Source: Deltaproteobacteria bacterium (GTDB lineage Bacteria > Desulfobacterota > Desulfovibrionia > Desulfovibrionales > Desulfovibrionaceae). From it: a stretch of 7,263 nt of DNA. Positions 1 to 4,896 of this stretch are shown here, in pieces. The stretch covers positions 1-7,263 of the forward strand of contig JANXYI010000080.1 of NCBI GenBank assembly GCA_025350085.1, written 5' to 3'. The notes below the pieces were generated by a model. That model was not told the origin of the DNA and made no database searches. It saw nothing but the letters and a program-made list of their open reading frames with translations. The stretch's first letter is position 1; every line of letters begins with the position of its first letter. A program made the position numbers and the translations under genes.

Positions 1-1002
1 CTCTCCCTTGTGGACCGCTTGGCGGGTCGGCGCGTGATGATCGTGGGCGACGTGATGCTTGATCACTACACCTTCGGCTCGGTCACGCGCATCTCCCCCG
101 AGGCGCCAGTGCCCGTGCTGCAAGTGTCCGACGAGCAGTACCGCCTTGGCGGGGCCGGCAATGTCGCGCGCAACATCGTGGCCCTTGGTGGGCAAGCCCT
201 AATCATCGGGGTCATCGGCAGCGATCAGGACGGCCAGACGCTCACGGGCCTGCTCACCGAGGCTGGCGCCCACACCGACCTGGTGTGCGAAGATCACCGC
301 CGCACAACGCGCAAGACCCGGATCATCGCCCAGAATCAGCAGATCGTCAGGGTTGATCGCGAGCAGACCGGAGAGCTCCCCAAAGCTGTGGTTGGAGCCC
401 TGCTGGAGAAGGTCGCTGCTCACGGGCAAGGTCATGATATCATTATTGTTTCTGACTACGGCAAGAGCGTCGTCACCAGGGCGCTCATGGACGCGCTGCG
501 CACGCTCACGGGCCCCTCGGGCACCCGTCCGCGCATCCTGGTGGACCCCAAGCCCTGCAACTTCGACCTGTACCAGGGCGTGGACATCCTGACGCCCAAC
601 GCCAAGGAGGCGGCCGAAGGCGCGGGCCTGAGCGCCAGCAGCCAGGACGGTCCGGTCCAGGCGGCGGCCGCCCTGTTCCGGCGGCTTGGGTGCGGCCAGC
701 TGCTGATCACCCTGGGCAGCCAGGGCATGGCCCTGTTCGAGGGGCCGGGAAAAGCGCTGCGTATTCCGACCTTTGCGCGCAAGGTCTTTGACGTCACCGG
801 CGCGGGCGACACGGTCATCGCCACCCTGGCCCTGGGCCTGGCCGCCGGTGGGGACCTGCTTTCGGCTGCAGTGCTGGCCAACCACGCCGCCGGTCTGGTG
901 GTGGCCCAGGTGGGCGCGGCCACGGCCCAGCCCGAGGCCCTGCGCGAGGCCATCGCCAGCCACCCGGACCTGGCCATCGAGGAGCTCACGGGCCTGGCCT
1001 AG
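1..1002 (+). CDS. rfaE1: D-glycero-beta-D-manno-heptose-7-phosphate kinase (kinase-only RfaE1/HldA), 5' partial
   Basis: Cytoplasmic PfkB/ribokinase-family sugar kinase. By family, it phosphorylates heptose-7-phosphate at C1 in ADP-heptose synthesis for the LPS inner core. Numbering from the GTG at 10, visible motifs are VGDVMLDHY (12-20), RISPEAPVPV (27-36), the glycine-rich GGAGNVARN signature (47-55), RTTRKTR (98-104), VDPK (178-181), LTPNAKE (194-200) and the PfkB signature DVTGAGDT (261-268), with D267 as expected catalytic base. The C-terminal nucleotidyltransferase domain of bifunctional HldE (about 477 residues in E. coli) is absent, so a separate adenylyltransferase is expected elsewhere. 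The GTG at 10 has no ribosome site in the 9 bases before it and the frame stays open to base 1, so the true start probably lies upstream. It ends with TAG, 30 bp before the propeller gene, and is likely cotranscribed with it. Confidence 0.93.
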   Translation, partial: LSLVDRLAGRRVMIVGDVMLDHYTFGSVTRISPEAPVPVLQVSDEQYRLGGAGNVARNIVALGGQALIIGVIGSDQDGQTLTGLLTEAGAHTDLVCEDHRRTTRKTRIIAQNQQIVRVDREQTGELPKAVVGALLEKVAAHGQGHDIIIVSDYGKSVVTRALMDALRTLTGPSGTRPRILVDPKPCNFDLYQGVDILTPNAKEAAEGAGLSASSQDGPVQAAAALFRRLGCGQLLITLGSQGMALFEGPGKALRIPTFARKVFDVTGAGDTVIATLALGLAAGGDLLSAAVLANHAAGLVVAQVGAATAQPEALREAIASHPDLAIEELTGLA

Positions 1003-1020
1003 GCCTGGGGGCAACAGCGC

Positions 1021-1024
1021 AGGA
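1021..1024 (+). promoter_or_regulatory. Ribosome binding site of the propeller gene
   Basis: AGGA lies 8 nt before the ATG at 1033. It supports that start over the internal ATG at 1138, which sits just before the hydrophobic signal core and has no clear purine-rich site upstream. Confidence 0.55.
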
Positions 1025-1032
1025 CACCCGCC

Positions 1033-2595
1033 ATGCCTGAACAAGACCCCAAGCCCCCCGCAAACATCTGCAAGCCACCGGGCCTGACCGTCCCGGCCCC
1101 GGAGTTGTGCCGGAAAGTCACCCGGCCGCTGTCCGGAATGGCCCTCGGCACGTGCCTTGCCTGCCTTCTGGTGGCTCTGCCCCCGGCCTTCGCAGCAGCG
1201 GCGGACGCGCCCCGGCCCGATGTCGGAGAGGCTTACATCCTCAACCGCGTTGCAGAGCCGCCGCGGCCGTCTTCGCCGGGAGCCTCACTGGAGCAGGCCC
1301 TGCAAAGCAGCGCCCTTGACCCTGCCGAGATTGTTGACCCGTCCTCGCGCCTCTGGGCCGGGGCCCAGGGCCTGAGCCTCCGGCTGGAGCGCGCCGCCGC
1401 GCTGCTGGACACGGATGTCGTCGCCAGCGCGGGGGCCAGCGCCGGAGACGGCCAGGCCGCCGCTGCCAGCACAGCCGACGGCCGCATCCGGCTCTGGGGC
1501 GCCGGGAACTGCACCGGCCTGCAGATGCCCGGCGCCCACCCCGCCTACGCCCTGGCCCTGGCCAGGAGCGGAACCGTTCTGGCGGCCTGGGCCCAGGGGA
1601 TGAACCGCCTCGTTTTCTTCGACCTGCTCGCCCCGGGCTGCCCGGCCAGCAGCGCGGAAACGGCCCTGCGCGGCCAGATCAGCCTGAGCCTGAGCGCCTC
1701 CGGCGCCTTCCTGGCGGCCCAGGATGGTGCTGGCAAGGTCTGGGTCGGCCCGCGCGGCGGCGAGCTGCGGCCCGTGGCCACCCTGCCCGGCGCACCAGCG
1801 GCCCTCGGCTTCTCCGACGCCGAGGGTGTGCTGCTGGTGCTGGATGCCCAGGGCCGCGGCGGGACCTGGAACCCGCGCACCGGCAAGGCCATGAGCGCCC
1901 TGAAGGTCTCTGGCGGGCCCTTTGTGCGCGGTGACTTCCACGCGGGTGAGGCGCGGCTCTGGGGCGCGAACGGACGAGTGGTGCGCTGGGATGTGCTGCA
2001 CAACCGCGCCGTAGACAGCGCAGACGCGTCCGGCCCGGCAGAGGCGCCGGGGCAAGAGGGTTGGCTGGAACTGCGCGGCACGGACCTGTACTACGTCCGC
2101 ACCCACCTGTCCTGGCAGGCGGAGCCCCTCTACGAGCCTGGCAGGCTGATGCTCACGCTGTCCAGGCATGCCTCCTGCCTGCGCCTGTCCGATGTGGACG
2201 GCCAGGTGCGCTATTTTGACGCCCGGACCGGCGCAGCGCGCGCACAGTGCTTTGCGGAAGACTGGGCAGCGGTTGCGGTGCACAGCGACGGCACAGCCCA
2301 GATACCGGGCCTCAGGCTGCGCATCTACGACACGCTGGCCCAGCCCAGGGAGCGCTCAGGCAACTACCGGATCAACAGCCGCGCCATTTCCGAGACAGAA
2401 GTCTTCCTCTGGACCGACAGCCCGCCGGACCAGACGTTGCGCGTCCCGGCGCCTCCGGCGGATGCGGCGAATGCTGCAAATCCGTCGCAGAATGTTGCGG
2501 AACAACCCGCCCGGCCGACACAGGAGTCCGTCAACATCCCCCTGCGCCAGGGCCTGAACGCCGACGCCCGGTCCCGGCTCCTGCGCTTGCATTGA
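1033..2595 (+). CDS. Exported WD40-like beta-propeller protein of unknown function
   Basis: A 520-residue protein I cannot assign to a named family. Residues 1-35 are a long polar, Pro-rich N-region. Residues 36-56 form a hydrophobic stretch ending in AFAAAAD, which looks like a signal peptide, so the mature protein is probably periplasmic. The cysteines in the stretch (C41, C44) lack a good lipobox. From about 125 to 430 there are degenerate WD40-like blades, each ending in a strand such as DGRIRLW (149-155), NRLVFFD (191-197), GKVWVG (234-239), GRGGTWN (274-280), GRVVRWD (314-320) and GQVRYFD (390-396). The mature part has four cysteines (C160, C203, C382, C406), compatible with disulfides in an oxidising compartment. 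The tail (about 470-520) is Ala/Pro-rich and probably disordered. Propellers usually bind proteins or ligands; no catalytic residues are evident. Proximity to rfaE1 hints at, but does not prove, an envelope role. Confidence 0.75.
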   Translation: MPEQDPKPPANICKPPGLTVPAPELCRKVTRPLSGMALGTCLACLLVALPPAFAAAADAPRPDVGEAYILNRVAEPPRPSSPGASLEQALQSSALDPAEIVDPSSRLWAGAQGLSLRLERAAALLDTDVVASAGASAGDGQAAAASTADGRIRLWGAGNCTGLQMPGAHPAYALALARSGTVLAAWAQGMNRLVFFDLLAPGCPASSAETALRGQISLSLSASGAFLAAQDGAGKVWVGPRGGELRPVATLPGAPAALGFSDAEGVLLVLDAQGRGGTWNPRTGKAMSALKVSGGPFVRGDFHAGEARLWGANGRVVRWDVLHNRAVDSADASGPAEAPGQEGWLELRGTDLYYVRTHLSWQAEPLYEPGRLMLTLSRHASCLRLSDVDGQVRYFDARTGAARAQCFAEDWAAVAVHSDGTAQIPGLRLRIYDTLAQPRERSGNYRINSRAISETEVFLWTDSPPDQTLRVPAPPADAANAANPSQNVAEQPARPTQESVNIPLRQGLNADARSRLLRLH

Positions 2596-2621
2596 TGCTC
2601 AAGGATTCCAGGCCAGGGGAG

Positions 2622-2649
2622 TTTACGCCAGGGCACGAGATGGTATAGA
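2622..2649 (+). promoter_or_regulatory. Candidate extended -10 promoter for pfk
   Basis: TTTACG (2622-2627, 4/6 to the -35 consensus), a 16-bp spacer and TATAGA (2644-2649, 4/6 to the -10 consensus), preceded by TGG at 2641-2643, which makes an extended -10 element. It lies in the 95-bp gap between the propeller gene and pfk and would give a leader of about 35 nt. It suggests pfk can be transcribed independently of the upstream pair. Judged by eye only. Confidence 0.4.
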
Positions 2650-2690
2650 GGGGAATCAAGAAATCCCGTATGCGGCCTTAGGAGGTCCCC

Positions 2691-4037
2691 ATGACCAAGA
2701 GCACCGGCTCCAGGAAATCAGGCCTGAACACCAGCATCCAGACCCTCGGCGTGGCCAAGATTCCGACCCCCCTGCGCTACTGCCGCTTCATCGACCAGGA
2801 AGAGGAGCTGGAGCTGAACCTGACCGAGGAGGAGGCCGACCTGCTGGGCGCGAGCAACGGCCCCATACGCTTCGAGAAGGCCGGGCCGCGCGGCAAGCTG
2901 TACTTCGACTCCTCCAAGGTCAAATGCGCCATCGTCACCTGCGGCGGGCTGTGCCCGGGCATCAACGACGTCATCCGCGCCATTGTCATGGACGCCTTCC
3001 ATCACTACCACGTGGCCTCGGTCATCGGCATCCGCTACGGCCTGCAAGGGTTCATCCCCAAGTACGGGCACGACATCATGGAGCTGACCCCGGACAAGGT
3101 CTCGAACTTCCATGTCTTCGGCGGCACGGAGCTCGGCTCCTCGCGCGGGCCGCAGCCCGCAGACGAGATCGTGGACGCGCTCGAGCGCATGAACATCAAC
3201 GTGCTGTTCATGATTGGCGGCGACGGCACCATGAAGGCTGCCGCCAACATCGTGAAGGAGATCAAGGCGCGCAACTCGCGCATCAGCATCATCGGCATCC
3301 CCAAGACCATCGACAACGACATCAATTTTGTGGGCAAGTCTTTCGGCTTTGACACGGCCGTGGAAAAAGCCACCGAGGCCATTGCCTGCGCCCATGTGGA
3401 GGCCGTGGGCGCCTTCAACGGCATCGGCATCGTCAAGCTCATGGGCCGCGAGTCCGGGTTCATCGCCGCCCAGGCCACCCTGGCCCTCAAAGAGGTCAAC
3501 TTCGTGCTGGTGCCGGAAAACCCCTTCACCCTGGACGGGACGGACGGCCTGATGGAACAGCTGGAACAGCGCTTGCGCAAGCGCCGCCACGCCGTCATCG
3601 TGGTGGCCGAGGGCGCGGGACAGCACCTCTGCGAGGCCAGCGGCAAGACCGATGCTTCGGGCAATCCCGTGCTCTGCGACATCTGCACCATCCTCATCGG
3701 CCGCATCAAGGAGTACTTCAAGGCCCGCAACATGGAGGCCACCGTCAAGTTCATCGACCCGAGCTACATCATCCGCTCCGTGCCCGCCAACGCCAACGAC
3801 CGCGTATACTCGGGCTTCCTGGGCCAAAACGCCGTGCACGCGGCCATGGCCGGCAAGACCGGCATGGTGGTGAGCCGCCTGCAGTCACGCTACGTCCACG
3901 TGCCGCTCGAACTCGTCACCAGCAAGCGCAAAATGCTCAACGTGGAGTCCGACTACTGGCGCGCGGTCATCGAGTCCACGGGCCAGGAGGACTTCGGCGC
4001 CCACAGCGCGGCCTCCCTGCACTGCGAAAAGCCCTAG
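2691..4037 (+). CDS. pfkA: 6-phosphofructokinase, long plant/trypanosome-like form, probably ATP-dependent
   Basis: Phosphorylates fructose-6-phosphate to fructose-1,6-bisphosphate in the cytoplasm, the committed step of glycolysis. At 448 residues it is longer than E. coli PfkA (about 320), carrying a roughly 75-residue N-terminal extension. Motifs: glycine-rich GGLCPGIND (85-93); GGTELGSSRG (144-153); IGGDGT (175-180), where G179 matches E. coli G104 and favours ATP; PKTIDND (204-210), with catalytic base D208; MGRESG (251-256); PENPF (275-279); and substrate-site YIIRSVPANAND (359-370). K205 replaces the glycine of E. coli PfkA. Gly in GGDGT plus Lys in PKTIDND is the pattern of plant and trypanosomatid ATP-PFKs; PPi enzymes have Asp in place of the Gly. 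The start is set by a strong AGGAGGT (2680-2686) 4 nt before ATG. A candidate promoter lies just upstream, and a hairpin follows the stop. Phosphate-donor preference is inferred. Confidence 0.93.
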   Translation: MTKSTGSRKSGLNTSIQTLGVAKIPTPLRYCRFIDQEEELELNLTEEEADLLGASNGPIRFEKAGPRGKLYFDSSKVKCAIVTCGGLCPGINDVIRAIVMDAFHHYHVASVIGIRYGLQGFIPKYGHDIMELTPDKVSNFHVFGGTELGSSRGPQPADEIVDALERMNINVLFMIGGDGTMKAAANIVKEIKARNSRISIIGIPKTIDNDINFVGKSFGFDTAVEKATEAIACAHVEAVGAFNGIGIVKLMGRESGFIAAQATLALKEVNFVLVPENPFTLDGTDGLMEQLEQRLRKRRHAVIVVAEGAGQHLCEASGKTDASGNPVLCDICTILIGRIKEYFKARNMEATVKFIDPSYIIRSVPANANDRVYSGFLGQNAVHAAMAGKTGMVVSRLQSRYVHVPLELVTSKRKMLNVESDYWRAVIESTGQEDFGAHSAASLHCEKP

Positions 4038-4057
4038 CCGCCCCGCAGACGACAAAA

Positions 4058-4083
4058 AAAGCGCCCGGAAATCCGGGCGCTTT
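4058..4083 (-). terminator. Intrinsic terminator between convergent genes, stronger on the minus strand
   Basis: Perfect 11-bp stem (AAAGCGCCCGG / CCGGGCGCTTT) with the 4-nt loop AAAT. Read on the minus strand it ends in seven T residues (4060-4054), a classic intrinsic terminator 25 nt past the stop of the 133-residue minus-strand gene. Read on the plus strand, 20 nt after the pfk stop, only three T follow, so termination there is probably weaker. Confidence 0.85.
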
Positions 4084-4108
4084 GCGTTAGCGGGCAGAAA
4101 AACCGGCG

Positions 4109-4510
4109 CTATTCTTCGTTCGCGGCCGCGCGGAACAGGGCATGCTCACCCACGGTCTTGAGGGCGTCCTCGGCCTGCAAGGCCATGCACAGAAGTTCAT
4201 ACAGGTCGTCCACCGGGATCTCCACACCAAAAGCCCCGTTGTCGCAGACCACGGTCTCGCCCTGATCGTCCAGGGTGTACGCGCGGCGCTCCCGGCTCTC
4301 GCCCGAGGCAGCGATGATGCCGTAGCCCGTCAGGCCCTGGGTCGAGCGGTACAGCTTTTCCACCGTGAGTACGCCTGTGGTGGTGCTGAAGTGGATATCC
4401 TCGGCCACCAGGCTGGCGGTCATTGCAATGGGCTTGCCGAAATCATTGGGTAGGGTCACTGGGCGGGGTTGGGTCGGCTGGCCGGAAAATCCCACGAGCG
4501 TCGGGTTCAT
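4109..4510 (-). CDS. Hypothetical protein, second gene of the HTH operon
   Basis: A 133-residue protein with no family I recognise. It has no signal peptide or membrane segment, so it is probably cytoplasmic. Residues 30-90 look beta-rich and include HFSTTTGVLTVEKLYRS (40-56), GYGIIAASG (62-70), ERRAYTLDDQGE (74-85) and VVCDNGAFG (87-95). The end (about 99-130) is predicted by eye to be helical and acidic. The start at 4510 is chosen because GAGGAG sits 5 nt before this ATG. The frame stays open to an ATG at 4633, but that version would overlap most of the second half of the HTH gene and its extra N-terminus looks like frame-shadow (Ala/Gly/Arg-rich). The ATG is 2 nt past the HTH gene's stop, so the two are almost certainly cotranscribed and perhaps translationally coupled. 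A strong terminator lies 25 nt beyond its stop. No function is proposed. Confidence 0.72.
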   Translation of the reverse strand: MNPTLVGFSGQPTQPRPVTLPNDFGKPIAMTASLVAEDIHFSTTTGVLTVEKLYRSTQGLTGYGIIAASGESRERRAYTLDDQGETVVCDNGAFGVEIPVDDLYELLCMALQAEDALKTVGEHALFRAAANEE

Positions 4511-4512
4511 GC

Positions 4513-4788
4513 TCACTCCTCGTCTTCCATCGGCAAGGTGTATTGCCGCGTCTTGGCCCTGGGCGGCTCCGGCCGCCAGTGCCGCCATCCGCGCGCCACA
4601 TACTCGTGCAGCGCCTGCTCCGTAACCCGCCACTGCGTCCCCACCCGGATCGCGGACAGCGTGCCATCCTGCACCAACCTGTACGCTGTTCTGGGGTGGA
4701 TGCGCAAGATGTCGGCCACCTCTTTCAAGGTCAGCAGCCGGGGCAGCACTAGAGCTGCAGCCTGCGCACGCACATCGTCGTCAGTCAT
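4513..4788 (-). CDS. Small MerR/excisionase-type helix-turn-helix DNA-binding protein
   Basis: A 91-residue probable DNA-binding regulator of the HTH_17 (excisionase/MerR-like) type. Residues 18-64 carry the winged helix: LLTLKEVADILRIHP (helices 1-2), RTAYRLVQDG (recognition helix), then the wing LSAIRVGTQWRV, followed by helix EQALHEYV. The tail (65-91) is rich in Trp, Arg and Pro and ends in the acidic MEDEE. Size and layout resemble BldC, AlpA and phage or transposon Xis proteins. An in-frame ATG at 4815 would give 100 residues but overlaps the -10 element, so the ATG at 4788 is preferred; its leader would be only about 12 nt with a poor Shine-Dalgarno. The promoter overlaps a row of 10-bp direct repeats, suggesting autoregulation. 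The downstream gene starts 2 nt after the stop. No integrase or transposase is nearby, so a transcription-factor role is likelier than an excision role. Confidence 0.85.
   Translation of the reverse strand: MTDDDVRAQAAALVLPRLLTLKEVADILRIHPRTAYRLVQDGTLSAIRVGTQWRVTEQALHEYVARGWRHWRPEPPRAKTRQYTLPMEDEE
4516..4521 (-). promoter_or_regulatory. Ribosome binding site inside the end of the HTH gene
   Basis: GAGGAG on the minus strand lies within the last codons of the HTH gene. The TGA stop follows directly (4515-4513), then GC, then ATG at 4510. It decides the start of the 133-residue protein and suggests termination-reinitiation coupling. Confidence 0.75.
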
Positions 4789-4793
4789 ATGAC
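4784..4793. repeat. 10-bp palindrome over the HTH start codon
   Basis: GTCATATGAC is a perfect palindrome that includes the ATG at 4788-4786. Each half contains the same GTCA/TGAC core as the upstream direct repeats, so it may be an accessory site for the same protein, but a palindrome this short can also arise by chance. Confidence 0.3.
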
Positions 4794-4806
4794 ACCGATG
4801 TATTCG

Positions 4807-4835
4807 CTTATGCACCGGTTGTCAAAGAATGTCAA
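4807..4835 (-). promoter_or_regulatory. Sigma70-type promoter of the HTH operon
   Basis: On the minus strand a perfect TTGACA (4835-4830) is followed by a 17-bp spacer and CATAAG (4812-4807, 4/6 to the -10 consensus). Transcription would begin near 4800, about 12 nt before the ATG at 4788. A second TTGACA lies 10 bp downstream (4825-4820), but its partner TACATC (4802-4797) is poor (3/6). The -35 is part of the 10-bp repeat array. Confidence 0.6.
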
Positions 4836-4860
4836 CGGATGTCACGGAAGATCACGAAAG
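4811..4860 (-). repeat. 10-bp phased direct repeats, candidate operator of the HTH gene
   Basis: Plus-strand units starting at 4821, 4831, 4841 and 4851 read GTCAAAGAAT, GTCAACGGAT, GTCACGGAAG and ATCACGAAAG. On the minus strand the cores are TTGAC, TTGAC, GTGAC and GTGAT, with a degenerate fifth core GTGCA (4815-4811) at the same spacing. All face the same way at one helical turn, so a protein would bind along one side of the DNA. The array covers the -35 and spacer of the HTH promoter and extends upstream. Confidence 0.65.
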
Positions 4861-4868
4861 GTCTTCGG

Positions 4869-4892
4869 AATAAAAGAACTCAGGAGGCTGAG
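4869..4892 (-). terminator. Weak candidate terminator after the GT39 gene
   Basis: On the minus strand, 4 nt past the GT39 stop, CTCAG-CCTC-CTGAG forms a 5-bp stem with a 4-nt loop (4892-4879), followed by the T-rich TTCTTTTATT (4878-4869). The stem is short, so some read-through into the HTH operon is possible. Confidence 0.45.
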
Positions 4893-4896
4893 CAGT

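Noticed and set aside
1285..2283. 332-residue minus-strand open frame opposite the propeller gene
   Set aside because: Antisense frame in GC-rich DNA; Gly/Ala/Gln/Arg-rich with no recognisable domain, while the plus frame has a signal peptide and blades.
2718..3839. 373-residue minus-strand open frame opposite pfk
   Set aside because: Frame shadow of a clearly real phosphofructokinase; His/Asp/Val-rich composition with no domain.
4109..4633. 174-residue version of the unknown protein starting at 4633
   Set aside because: It overlaps the HTH gene by about 120 bp; the ATG at 4510 has a GAGGAG site and operon-like spacing.
4513..4815. 100-residue HTH protein starting at 4815
   Set aside because: That ATG overlaps the predicted -10 element and would lie upstream of the transcript; the ATG at 4788 keeps the whole HTH domain.
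4811..4860. Replication-origin iterons or a CRISPR array
   Set aside because: The 10-bp units have no spacers as in CRISPR, there is no replication initiator gene, and overlap with a promoter fits an operator better.
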